This document shows, piece by piece, positions 6,050 through 13,927 of a stretch of DNA of 16,072 nucleotides. This DNA comes from Candidatus Omnitrophota bacterium (GTDB taxonomy: Bacteria; Omnitrophota; Gorgyraeia; Gorgyraeales; Gorgyraeaceae). The stretch lies in assembly GCA_018901615.1 (NCBI GenBank), contig JAHIEN010000072.1:1-16072 (forward strand), read 5' to 3'. Position 1 is the first letter of the stretch; each line of letters begins with the position of its first letter. The notes under the pieces are model-generated. The model made no database searches, was not told where the DNA came from, and worked only from the letters and a program-made list of their open reading frames with translations. The position numbers and the translations under genes were made by a program.

Positions 6050-8849
6050 AGACCAATGTCTTGCTTTTATATAATTTTAAATGCTGCTTGTACACCTTTT
6101 TTTTACGCAAAAGTTCTGTATAGCGCATCTTTTCAGACCCTACAGAATAAAATAGTTTTTTTATGCTCTTTTTGTCGCTATATTTAGAATACAGGAAAAA
6201 CAAAAATTGTTCGTATTCGTGTTCCGGGAAAGGAGACCCGCCAAAATTTTTTATAATTTTATTCAAGGCTATAACTATCTGTTTTCTTTTTTCAGGCCAT
6301 TTTAACCCTCTTGTTTCATCGAAACCATATTTAACAAATGTGGAAAAACCATCCTCATAATTAGATATTTCAAAAATATTGGTTATCCCGTATCTTTCAG
6401 GATACTTAGACAATAAACTCGTATCTTTTATATTAAATGCATTGTAATAGAGGGAATCTATATGTTTTTTATTCCTTTTTATAAAAGATATGGTTTCTCG
6501 AACATCTTTTTCAGTCTCATAAGGCAGCCCTCCGATTATCTCTATGCCTGTCCAGATGCCCGCCTTATTAGCCAAATACAACATCTCCTCCAGCTGCCCC
6601 AGGTTTATATCCTTATTGATATATTCCAGCATTCTCTTACTAGCTGTCTCCATGCCAAAAACCATTCTAATGCACCCGGCCTCTCGCATCTTATCAATAG
6701 AGTTCTTGTCTAATCTATCTACTCTGACACAGTCGCTCCAGAGTATCTTAAGTTTTCTTTTGATTATTTCATCGCATAATTGATCAAGGTATTTTTTGGA
6801 AATATTCAACGTATCGTTAAGAAAAAGATATCCTGTGGGATTATATTTTTTCTGCAGGTCCTCTAACCATGAGACCACTGTCTTGGGTTCAATTACATGA
6901 ATCAATCCGCCATAGGAACTTGCGCAAAAAATGCATTTGTTGGTACATCCTTTTGTAAACCTGATGGGCAAAAGCATGGCCTTGGAAATGTTAAATTCTT
7001 CTACTACATTGCGTAATCTTTTCTTTTGGCGATAATCTACCCTTATGCCCCGGTATCTGTACCTATCTAAAGGTAGTCCGTTAAAATCCGGCTTCACTGG
7101 GATGGGGACCTTATCAGCATACAGCACCTTCTGGTTTATTTTGGTTATTGTTCTGTTGTCTAAGGCTAGATTGCCCAACAAAGAAAATAACAGCTTAGAC
7201 AAAACCTCTTCTCCTTCTCCGCAAATTACATAATCTATATCAGGCCACTTGCATCCTATTTTCCGCATGAGTTCAGGAAAATATGTCAAACCGCCTAAAA
7301 TTATCACGGGATTATACTTTCCCTTCAAATGCTTGGCTAAGCAGAGACTGAACATGACATGACTAAAATTCATTGAACAGCTGTCTAGAGAAAAAAGTAC
7401 TATTTTATACCCCTGAAACTCGGTCTTGCGCAATACCCTTTCCATAATACTGTCTATCCCAGGATCCTCCTTACCTTTTGTATATTCAATAATCCTGTGC
7501 TCCTCAAAAAATATTGTTTCATCTATTTTTTCATCAAAATCTTCGGAAAAATAATTATCGTAATGTATTTTAATATGCAAGTCGTCCTGGTGTATAGATG
7601 CGCCCTGAGATCTAAGGTGGGAGACGATGCTGCCCATGGCTAAAGGGGGCAGCATAATAGAATTCATCTCCGTAGAAAGTATTTCCGGGCCATAAAAGTT
7701 GGGAATCCGTACAATCTTTATTGTACAATCACCCTGTTTATGCGCGAAATCCAGTTCTTTGGAAAATGCCTTTGCAGTTTTTTCAATATAATCATTACTC
7801 ACGCTCTTAAGTAATTCTTCTATTGCCGGGTCATAATGCTTCTGCTGCATGTAAAGCTGAGATAATAAATAACGATAAGATTCGTCAATCAGGCCCGCTT
7901 CTTTGATTTTTTGTAACTCCTCAAGACAAAGCAATATATTATTCTGCTTAAGATATATTTGAGCTAAACCTTGATGAGCATAGCAGTCGCTAGGGTCAAT
8001 CTTTAGGGCCTGTTTAAAACACTCAATCGCCTCGCTAAAGTTATTTTTTTGATAATAACACATTCCTATATTTGAATAAATCTGGTAATGCTGAGAATTG
8101 ATCTTTGAGACAGACTTGAATTCCTCTATGGCTTTATCGAATTCTTTTTCCTGTTGACAGCATAGGCCAAGTCCAAAGTGCACATGTTCGTTGTCTGGAT
8201 CAAAATTTAGCACATAATTAAATTTTTCCATTGCCTCTGCGATACGGCCCTGTTCAAAATAGCATAAACCCAGGCCCTCATGAGGATCAAGGCCCTTAGG
8301 GTCAATTTCCAGGGCGCGATTAAACTGCTTGATAGCCTCAGAATATTTCTTCTGCTGGCGATAGACATGGCCTAACTTTATAATCGCGATTTCATTCATA
8401 TAATCAGCCTGTGTGTGTTTGGGATTTATCTTTAAGACACGCTGGAATTCCTCTATGGACTTACCGTATTCTTGTTTTGTGCTATAGCATAGGCCAAGTC
8501 CAAAGTGCACATGTTCGTTGTCTGGATCAAAATTTAGCACATAATTAAATTTTTCCATTGCCTCTGCGATACGGCCCTGTTCAAAATAGCATAAACCCAA
8601 GCCCTCATGTGGATCGACGATCTCAGGGTTAATCTCAAGAATCCGGTTAAACTGTTCAATTGCCTGAGGGTAATTTTTCTGCTGGAGATATACATGGCCT
8701 AACTTTATAATAGCGATTTCATTATTAGGATTAAGATTTAGAACCTTATTAAACTCCGCCGCGGCAAGATTATAATCCTTCTTGTCAAGATACTTTATGC
8801 CCAGGTCCAGGGCTTGGGATACATTAAATAATGAATCGTTATTAGACAT
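6036..8849 (-). CDS. TPR array fused to a B12-binding-type radical SAM enzyme
   Basis: A 937-residue fusion. Residues about 12-370 are tetratricopeptide repeats, about ten units. Residues about 375-937 repeat the whole architecture of the 732-2333 protein: a Rossmann-like region with PPLAMG (401-406), LGG (518-520) and GEGEE (544-548), then the radical SAM motif C635-X3-C639-X2-C642 after FTKG, FLNDT, LWSDC, GMETAS and GGLP. No classical DxHxxG cobalamin motif is seen (DLHIKIHYD). The TPR part is likely to bind partner proteins or substrate and the C-terminal part to carry out a radical reaction; the target is unknown. Residues 43-151 and 152-260 are a tandem duplication of 109 residues, which is three TPRs plus seven residues (HTQADYM). 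The N-terminal 151 residues closely match the small TPR protein encoded just upstream. AAGGAG four bases before ATG 8849 supports the start. Confidence 0.93.
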   Translation of the reverse strand: MSNNDSLFNVSQALDLGIKYLDKKDYNLAAAEFNKVLNLNPNNEIAIIKLGHVYLQQKNYPQAIEQFNRILEINPEIVDPHEGLGLCYFEQGRIAEAMEKFNYVLNFDPDNEHVHFGLGLCYSTKQEYGKSIEEFQRVLKINPKHTQADYMNEIAIIKLGHVYRQQKKYSEAIKQFNRALEIDPKGLDPHEGLGLCYFEQGRIAEAMEKFNYVLNFDPDNEHVHFGLGLCCQQEKEFDKAIEEFKSVSKINSQHYQIYSNIGMCYYQKNNFSEAIECFKQALKIDPSDCYAHQGLAQIYLKQNNILLCLEELQKIKEAGLIDESYRYLLSQLYMQQKHYDPAIEELLKSVSNDYIEKTAKAFSKELDFAHKQGDCTIKIVRIPNFYGPEILSTEMNSIMLPPLAMGSIVSHLRSQGASIHQDDLHIKIHYDNYFSEDFDEKIDETIFFEEHRIIEYTKGKEDPGIDSIMERVLRKTEFQGYKIVLFSLDSCSMNFSHVMFSLCLAKHLKGKYNPVIILGGLTYFPELMRKIGCKWPDIDYVICGEGEEVLSKLLFSLLGNLALDNRTITKINQKVLYADKVPIPVKPDFNGLPLDRYRYRGIRVDYRQKKRLRNVVEEFNISKAMLLPIRFTKGCTNKCIFCASSYGGLIHVIEPKTVVSWLEDLQKKYNPTGYLFLNDTLNISKKYLDQLCDEIIKRKLKILWSDCVRVDRLDKNSIDKMREAGCIRMVFGMETASKRMLEYINKDINLGQLEEMLYLANKAGIWTGIEIIGGLPYETEKDVRETISFIKRNKKHIDSLYYNAFNIKDTSLLSKYPERYGITNIFEISNYEDGFSTFVKYGFDETRGLKWPEKRKQIVIALNKIIKNFGGSPFPEHEYEQFLFFLYSKYSDKKSIKKLFYSVGSEKMRYTELLRKKKVYKQHLKLYKSKTLVYGGK
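8070..8396 (-). repeat. Second copy of 327-base tandem duplication within the TPR region
   Basis: Encodes residues 152-260 of the TPR/rSAM fusion. It pairs with 8397-8723 at an offset of 327 bases. The stretch 8159-8272 is identical over 114 bases to 8486-8599; similarity remains clear to 8396 and fades below 8159. A tract at 8311-8353 is instead identical to 9133-9175 in the neighbouring TPR gene. Confidence 0.85.
8397..8723 (-). repeat. First copy of 327-base tandem duplication within the TPR region
   Basis: Encodes residues 43-151 of the fusion. The last seven codons (HTQADYM) are outside the normal 34-residue TPR phase, and the next copy restarts directly at NEIAIIKLG. The same HTQADYM stretch ends the TPR block of the small protein at 8865-9383, just before its C-terminus. 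The boundary at 8396/8397 is therefore a likely recombination junction. Confidence 0.85.
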
Positions 8850-8853
8850 TTTG

Positions 8854-8859
8854 CTCCTT
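8854..8859 (-). promoter_or_regulatory. Ribosome binding site of the TPR/rSAM fusion gene
   Basis: On the minus strand AAGGAG is followed by a four-base spacer and ATG 8849. It lies in the 15-base gap after the small TPR gene's stop and supports independent translation initiation of the fusion. Confidence 0.75.
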
Positions 8860-8864
8860 GGTAT

Positions 8865-9383
8865 CTATTTGCGGCCAGATAAAACCCCTAGCATATAATC
8901 AGCTTGTGTGTGTTTAGGATTTATCTTTAAAACACGCTTGAATTCCTCCGTAGCCTTACCGTATTCTTGTTTTGTGTTATAGCATAACCCCAGACCAAAA
9001 TGGGAATGTTCGTTGTCTGGGTTAAATTTTAACATATAGTTAAATTTCTCCATTGCCTCTGCGATACGGCCCTGTTCAAAATAACAGAAACCCAGGCCCT
9101 CATGGGGATCTACGCCCTCGGGGTCAAGCTCTAGGGCGCGATTAAACTGCTTGATAGCCTCAGAATATTTCTTCTTCCGGAGATATACATGACCTAACTT
9201 TACAATCGCGACTTCATTCTCTGGATTGAACTCTAAGATTTTATTGAACTCTCTGATAGCAAGTTCATAATCCTCCTTGTCGAGATATTTGATACCAAGG
9301 TCAAGAATTTTGAATTCATCAAGCAATAAATTTTTATTAGCAGTTTTATTTCTTTTTTTGAACAGACCGAACCACTTATGCAT
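8865..9383 (-). CDS. Small TPR-repeat protein
   Basis: A 172-residue protein: a basic N-terminus (MHKWFGLFKKRNK) followed by about four TPR units from about residue 25 to the end. It has no catalytic motif and no signal peptide or membrane helix, so it is probably a cytoplasmic adaptor or scaffold. It is strikingly similar to residues 10-151 of the fusion protein encoded 15 bases downstream, and the two likely arose by tandem duplication. The start ATG 9383 is chosen because a strong GAGGAGGAGG site precedes it by six bases; an in-frame TTG at 9401 lies within that site and would put six unlikely residues in front. It overlaps the preceding rSAM gene by eight bases. It ends HTQADYMLGVLSGRK, in which HTQADYM matches the seven-residue insertion in the fusion. 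Confidence 0.9.
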   Translation of the reverse strand: MHKWFGLFKKRNKTANKNLLLDEFKILDLGIKYLDKEDYELAIREFNKILEFNPENEVAIVKLGHVYLRKKKYSEAIKQFNRALELDPEGVDPHEGLGFCYFEQGRIAEAMEKFNYMLKFNPDNEHSHFGLGLCYNTKQEYGKATEEFKRVLKINPKHTQADYMLGVLSGRK

Positions 9384-10395
9384 TATCAACCTCCTCCTCA
9401 AAAAAACAATTAATCATCGACTTGCAGTTATTTTTACAATCTTTTATACTATCCCTTACGCGTTCAGCCTCCTTAGAAAACCAGACCTCTTCCATACTTT
9501 TTCCGTTCCGAATATCGCCTATAGGATCCATGGATAAACATAAAAATATTTTTCCAGATGTATTCACGCTTACAGAGTTATACCCCAGATTACATCTTGA
9601 GGCCTTAACAAATCTTTCAGGATGCCTAAAATAAGACTTGAATATCTTAAACTGGGGTATAGGATTATTCATCTTATATCCATTATTTTTAAGACCTGCA
9701 AGGCTATCCAATACATAATCTACCTTATCCATATCCTTAGGCCAAAGAGACAGGAACTCTTCCTTTTTATACCATTCATTATCCTGGGGCGTAAAAAAAG
9801 GCTGCATCACTGCTTGAAAACTAACGCTATCTATAGCATCGTTTCTATTAACCCAGCCTGCAAGCCCCAATAAATCATCCAAATTTTGCTGCATTATAGT
9901 AGTAACAATGTAAATCCTCAATGAATCATTTCTAAGCTTGCCCAGTAATTCAATAGCATTCATTACTCTGTCATATGTACCGTTTACGCCACGCAAAAAA
10001 TCATGGGTTTCTTTCCTTATGCTATCCAATGAAAAAACAAGGGTACTTAAACCAGAGCCTATAATATCATTGGCTATATTCTTATCTATTAAATAACCAT
10101 TGGTTGTCATCGTAGTGGAAAGCCCTCTCTGCGCTGCATGCCTTATAAAATCCAAAAGCCCCTTTTTAATTAGAGGTTCTCCTCCGACAAATTGCACCTG
10201 GGCTTTGTTTTCCACAAAATCCGCAAAAGAATCAATGAATCTTTTCCATGCATCAATCTCCAGGCTTTCAGAGTCATTTTTGCTTTGCCACATATTACAC
10301 ATCTTGCATTTCAACATGCAGGTTTCAGTAATAATTAAATCGCAAAAATTGGGCTTTCTATGCCACTCGGCCCTTTTATCCATAAATACCGCCAT
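9376..10395 (-). CDS. Radical SAM protein with five-Cys SPASM-like C-terminus (paralog 6)
   Basis: A 339-residue rSAM enzyme. Cluster motif C26-X3-C30-K-M-C33-N-M-W; SAM-binding VGGEP; HDFLRG; QPFF; LWPKD; then C268-X12-G-X4-C286 and C320-X3-C324-X5-C330. The C-terminal cysteines resemble a SPASM/Twitch domain and should bind an auxiliary iron-sulfur cluster. The reaction and substrate are unknown. ATG 10395 overlaps the preceding TGA by one base (TGATG), which favours this start. An in-frame TTG at 10398 and an ATG at 10383 are alternatives; the latter would give an N-terminal length closer to the other paralogs. Its end overlaps the small TPR gene by eight bases and carries that gene's ribosome binding site. 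No membrane segment is visible, so it is likely cytoplasmic. Confidence 0.92.
   Translation of the reverse strand: MAVFMDKRAEWHRKPNFCDLIITETCMLKCKMCNMWQSKNDSESLEIDAWKRFIDSFADFVENKAQVQFVGGEPLIKKGLLDFIRHAAQRGLSTTMTTNGYLIDKNIANDIIGSGLSTLVFSLDSIRKETHDFLRGVNGTYDRVMNAIELLGKLRNDSLRIYIVTTIMQQNLDDLLGLAGWVNRNDAIDSVSFQAVMQPFFTPQDNEWYKKEEFLSLWPKDMDKVDYVLDSLAGLKNNGYKMNNPIPQFKIFKSYFRHPERFVKASRCNLGYNSVSVNTSGKIFLCLSMDPIGDIRNGKSMEEVWFSKEAERVRDSIKDCKNNCKSMINCFFEEEVDNA
9390..9399 (-). promoter_or_regulatory. Strong ribosome binding site of the small TPR gene
   Basis: GAGGAGGAGG on the minus strand lies six bases before ATG 9383, inside the end of the preceding rSAM gene. It is the strongest such site in the window and suggests the TPR protein is made in greater amount than its enzyme neighbours (inference). 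Confidence 0.8.
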
Positions 10396-11372
10396 CAAGG
10401 TAAATCTTTATTTTCAAAACAATTAATTACATTCAAGCAGCTCTCTCTGCATTCATAAATTTGTTTCCTTCGCAAAACAGCTTCCTCGGAATTCCAAAGC
10501 TCTTTTATATTATGCGTCCGGATATTACCAATGGGGGGCATGGAACCGCACAGCAAAACTTCTCCTGTTGGCCTAATATAAATTACATAGTCGCCCTGAT
10601 TACATACCATGCCGTCGTGTAATTTATCAGGCTGTTTAAAATAGGATTTAAATATCTCGAGCTGCCTGACAGAATTAGATATTTTATATCCCTTATTTTT
10701 ACGCTCTATTAATTGATCGATCGCAGAATCAAGCTGTATTTTATCTTTAGGCCAAAGATAATTAAGCTCGGCTTTCTCGTACCACTGCTGATCTTTCGAC
10801 ATTGCAAGAGGCTGTGATATCGCTTGAAAATAAACTGAACTTAAGCTTTCGTTTTTGTTTATCCAATCGGCAAGCTCTATTAAATTATGTAAATTCGCTC
10901 CCATTATAACAGTAAGGATGCTTATGTTTTTGGCTCCATGCCTGCCTAAATAATCAATTGCCTGGATTGCCTGCCTATAAGCGCCTTTTGTACCTCTCAA
11001 GAAATCATGGGTAGCCTCGTCTATACTATCCAAAGAAATACTTATCACATCTAACCCTGAACTCACTATTCTCTTGGCCATTGTTTCATTTATAAGAAAT
11101 CCATTCGTAACCATAACAGTGGTAAACCCTTTTTTATTTGCAAATTCTATAAGATCCAAAATTCCTTCTTTGACCAGCGGTTCTCCGCCGGCAAAATGCA
11201 ATCGAATATTATTGGCACCTGATTCTTCAAGAGAAATTATAAAATTCTTCCATTCTTCAATCGATAACTCATTAGGATTCTTAGAGGTCTGCCATAACCT
11301 GCACATCTTGCATTTAAACATGCAGTTTTCAGTAATTCCTATATCGCAAAAAATCGGATTCTTAATCCCCAT
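10395..11372 (-). CDS. Radical SAM protein with five-Cys SPASM-like C-terminus (paralog 5)
   Basis: A 325-residue rSAM enzyme close in sequence to both neighbours. Cluster motif C17-X3-C21-K-M-C24-R-L-W; AGGEP at 61-65; THDFLRG near 121-127; LWPKD at 206-210; then C257-X12-G-X4-C275 and C308-X3-C312-X5-C318. The N-terminus begins only 16 residues before the first cluster cysteine, which defines the compact family length. It starts at ATG 11372, two bases after the preceding stop, with AAGG about nine bases upstream, and its TGA overlaps the next ATG by one base. By family it should generate a 5'-deoxyadenosyl radical and abstract hydrogen from an unidentified substrate. Which of the seven paralogs share a substrate cannot be told from sequence. 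Confidence 0.92.
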   Translation of the reverse strand: MGIKNPIFCDIGITENCMFKCKMCRLWQTSKNPNELSIEEWKNFIISLEESGANNIRLHFAGGEPLVKEGILDLIEFANKKGFTTVMVTNGFLINETMAKRIVSSGLDVISISLDSIDEATHDFLRGTKGAYRQAIQAIDYLGRHGAKNISILTVIMGANLHNLIELADWINKNESLSSVYFQAISQPLAMSKDQQWYEKAELNYLWPKDKIQLDSAIDQLIERKNKGYKISNSVRQLEIFKSYFKQPDKLHDGMVCNQGDYVIYIRPTGEVLLCGSMPPIGNIRTHNIKELWNSEEAVLRRKQIYECRESCLNVINCFENKDLP

Positions 11373-11374
11373 TC

Positions 11375-12427
11375 TTAATTACCTTCTTTTTCTTTATCCT
11401 GAAAAAAACAATTTAAAATGTTATTACAACTTTTCTGGCAATTACGCATTGAGGCCCTTGTTTTCGCAGCTGCTTCTGAATGCCAAATATCTTTAATGTT
11501 GTTTTTCTTAATACTGCCTATCGGCTGCATAAAACAACATAGATGCACCAACCCTAGTACATTAACGTTAAAAGTATAATCGCCAAAATGGCATTTATGA
11601 GTCCTGGCAAAAGATTCAGGGCTTTTATAATATTTTTTGTAAGCAGCTAATTGGGGCAAGAGATTTAATATCTTATACCTTGAGTTCTTATATGCTATCA
11701 ACATATCTAGTACTGAGGAAGCCCTGCTGGAATCCTTAGGCCAAAGAAGGCCATATTCTTTATCTAAATACCACTTATCTAACATATCTGTGCGGAATGG
11801 CTGAGACAAGGCTATAAAGGAAACTCCTGTAAAAAAATCTTCCTTATTTACCCATTCAACGAGGTCTTTTATGCCATCTATATTACGCTCCGTGATAACA
11901 GTGTGAATATTAATATTGCCCTTTTTCCAATATTTTTTGAGATACTCCACTGCTTTCATCAGGCGCCTATATGAACCAGCTGTGCCAGTCAAGTAATCAT
12001 GAGTATCTTCATCAAGGCTATCCAGCGATATGCCTAATCTGCATAAACCGGAATCAGCTATTCTTTTGGCCATTTCTTCATCTATCAATGTAGCGTTTGT
12101 AGAAATAGCTGTCCTGAATCCCTGCCCTGCGCACAGTCTAATCAAATCCAGAATTCCTTTTTTCAATAGAGTTTCGCCGCCTCCAAGGTTTATCTCAAAA
12201 CAAGGTTGCACCCAGTCTTTAAGAGAAATAACAAAATCCCTGCATTCTTCAAAAGTTATTTCATCGTCTATGCCATAACCGTTTTCCCAAAACCGGCATT
12301 TTCTGCATCGTAAATTACATCTCTCTGTTACTAGAAAATCACAAAATGACGGAATATTAACATCTGACTTGCATTCATCACTCTGGGGCTTAAGGCAATT
12401 GGAGAATTGGTCTTTACAATCACTCAT
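11375..12427 (-). CDS. Radical SAM protein with Cys-containing N-terminal extension (paralog 4)
   Basis: A 350-residue rSAM enzyme of the same family, with C279-X12-G-X4-C297 and C330-X3-C334-X5-C340 at the C-terminus. It is the most unusual member. It has about 20 extra N-terminal residues with cysteines at 4, 11 and 19. The cluster motif is C37-X3-C41-R-K-C44, with lysine where the others have methionine, and the SAM-binding motif reads GGGET rather than GGEP or GGES. HDYLTG replaces HDFLRG; LWPKD is kept. These changes suggest a different substrate or extra metal or partner binding. GAGGAG lies nine bases upstream of ATG 12427 and six bases upstream of a GTG at 12430, so either could be the start. 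A gap of about 45 bases separates it from the SGNH gene upstream, the largest gap inside the coupled block. Confidence 0.91.
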   Translation of the reverse strand: MSDCKDQFSNCLKPQSDECKSDVNIPSFCDFLVTERCNLRCRKCRFWENGYGIDDEITFEECRDFVISLKDWVQPCFEINLGGGETLLKKGILDLIRLCAGQGFRTAISTNATLIDEEMAKRIADSGLCRLGISLDSLDEDTHDYLTGTAGSYRRLMKAVEYLKKYWKKGNINIHTVITERNIDGIKDLVEWVNKEDFFTGVSFIALSQPFRTDMLDKWYLDKEYGLLWPKDSSRASSVLDMLIAYKNSRYKILNLLPQLAAYKKYYKSPESFARTHKCHFGDYTFNVNVLGLVHLCCFMQPIGSIKKNNIKDIWHSEAAAKTRASMRNCQKSCNNILNCFFQDKEKEGN

Positions 12428-12436
12428 CACAAAAGT

Positions 12437-12442
12437 CTCCTC
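12437..12442 (-). promoter_or_regulatory. Ribosome binding site of the 11375-12427 rSAM gene
   Basis: GAGGAG on the minus strand, six bases before GTG 12430 and nine before ATG 12427. It suits either start and shows that this gene, unlike the overlapping ones, can be initiated on its own. Confidence 0.7.
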
Positions 12443-12449
12443 GTTTCCT

Positions 12450-12455
12450 ATTATA
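12450..12455 (-). promoter_or_regulatory. Possible -10 element of an internal promoter (weak)
   Basis: The minus strand reads TATAAT in the gap between the SGNH gene and the next rSAM gene, about 23 bases before ATG 12427. No good -35 hexamer is found 16-18 bases upstream. In AT-rich sequence such a hexamer can occur by chance, so this is only a candidate. Confidence 0.2.
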
Positions 12456-12472
12456 ATTGTATCTTGAGTTTA

Positions 12473-13927
12473 TTATGGTTTTTTAAAAACATCTTTTAAT
12501 ATCGTATCTGCTATATTCCTAGCTAATAATTCATAGCCTCTTTCAGTGCAATGGCCAAAATCGCCAGCAAATCTATCTATAAAATAATCCTTATACTCTG
12601 ACGTCTTTAATGCTTTTTTAAATACTAATTCGTTGTCTACAAAAACGATACCGTCTCTCTCGTCAAGCATTTTTTTTAAATATTTTATGCTGCGTAAAGG
12701 ATACTGCACTAATGCGAATTTTACATTCCTCTGCCTTAAAATCTCTTGCAACCTTTGATAACTATCTCGTGTTGGGGAATTATTGCTTCTTAATCTTATC
12801 CTGTCAGCTTTTACAAAATACTCTTTTGCTAAGCTATGCTTCTTTTGTTTTTCATAGATCAACGCTAAATTGCCATACAATATATCGTCACATGGATCTA
12901 TCGCAATTCCTTTTTTAAGGACCTCTTCTGCTTTATCATATTGCCCCTCAAGACAATAGAGTGAGCTTAAACCATAATATGCCCGCATGTCTTGAAGATT
13001 TGCTCTAGAGTTTACTTCGATGGTCTTTTTGTATATTTCCTCTGCCCTATCATTGTTCCCAAGATGCTCATACAGTAAACCTAATCCAAAATATCCAACG
13101 TAATCTTCGGGATTCACTTCCATGGCCATTAGATGTGTTTTCTCTGCCTTGTCGTACATCTGTCTACTCTCATAAAAAGCTACTAAACATAAATATAACA
13201 TCTGGTTTTTAGGATGCATTTTTATAGCCTTTAAGTAGCTTTTTTCAATTTTTTTATCCAAGCTTTTATCCATCGCTCCCAATCCAGCAAATGGATCTGC
13301 TACAACAGTCTCCATGTTAATATCTTTAAGGGTAAGCGGGCAGGTTGAATCATTTGCATATACATAATTGTTGTTTTTCTCTGGTGCTACAAGAGCTATT
13401 TTATCAGCTTTGTTTACTATGCGAGAATGTATAAATTTTATTAATTTAAAAATCTTGAACGAGCTAAGGGGTATCAATTTTCTTTTAGTAATAATAACTT
13501 CGTGGAAATGGTTTACGGTAGAGTCCGTATCATTTATTCCTATCATCGCAATAACCATATCAGGATTATATTTGTCGAGGTTGTTTTTTAATTGAGATAC
13601 TATTAATGGCGTAGTTATTCCTGGGACACCTTTATCGATTACGCTGAATTTTATACCTATATTTTTCTGGTTTAATATATCCTCAAGAATGCTGGGCCAC
13701 GTATTAGCAGTGGTGGATTCGCCAAGGCATAAAATACGATATACGCTTTTTTGTCTAGCAGAGATCGCGTTCCTGTATTCTTGAAAAGATAAAAATATAA
13801 ATCCTCCCAGCCTAAGACCCGATTCGAGTAATATTGCGCATAAAAATAATCCGAATGCAAACAAGAATATTTTCTGCATGAAAGATGTCTTGGTTTTATT
13901 GTTTCTTGGAAAAGCTGAAAAAATCAT
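12473..13927 (-). CDS. Membrane-anchored SGNH/GDSL-like hydrolase with TPR insert
   Basis: A 484-residue protein. A basic start is followed by one hydrophobic segment (about 18-36), probably a signal anchor that places the body outside the membrane. SGNH blocks: L-G-E-S-T (Ser71 as nucleophile; Glu replaces the usual Asp), GVPG (Gly103), G-I-N-D (Asn132) and D456-F-G-H459. Between blocks III and V is a TPR array, about residues 220-375, four or five units, so the hydrolase fold is interrupted by a protein-binding module. Family members are esterases or O-acyltransferases of lipids, polysaccharides or peptidoglycan; the substrate is not known. It is a paralog of the 3339-4634 gene, and both follow an rSAM gene with an ATGA overlap. 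The ATG 13927 start is supported by that overlap; ATG 13879, just before the membrane segment, is possible but has no ribosome binding site. Confidence 0.88.
   Translation of the reverse strand: MIFSAFPRNNKTKTSFMQKIFLFAFGLFLCAILLESGLRLGGFIFLSFQEYRNAISARQKSVYRILCLGESTTANTWPSILEDILNQKNIGIKFSVIDKGVPGITTPLIVSQLKNNLDKYNPDMVIAMIGINDTDSTVNHFHEVIITKRKLIPLSSFKIFKLIKFIHSRIVNKADKIALVAPEKNNNYVYANDSTCPLTLKDINMETVVADPFAGLGAMDKSLDKKIEKSYLKAIKMHPKNQMLYLCLVAFYESRQMYDKAEKTHLMAMEVNPEDYVGYFGLGLLYEHLGNNDRAEEIYKKTIEVNSRANLQDMRAYYGLSSLYCLEGQYDKAEEVLKKGIAIDPCDDILYGNLALIYEKQKKHSLAKEYFVKADRIRLRSNNSPTRDSYQRLQEILRQRNVKFALVQYPLRSIKYLKKMLDERDGIVFVDNELVFKKALKTSEYKDYFIDRFAGDFGHCTERGYELLARNIADTILKDVFKKP

Noticed and set aside
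8070..9360. Regularly repeated DNA considered as a CRISPR array or satellite
   Set aside because: The repeats are in frame, degenerate and encode 34-residue TPR units; there are no constant short repeats with unique spacers.
11074..11496. Plus-strand open frame of 140 codons spanning two minus-strand genes
   Set aside because: It mirrors conserved rSAM coding sequence on the other strand and crosses a coupled gene junction, so it is a shadow.
13672..13860. Minus-strand open frame of 62 codons in another frame
   Set aside because: It overlaps the N-terminal coding region of the SGNH gene, whose membrane segment and GES motif are convincing in the other frame.
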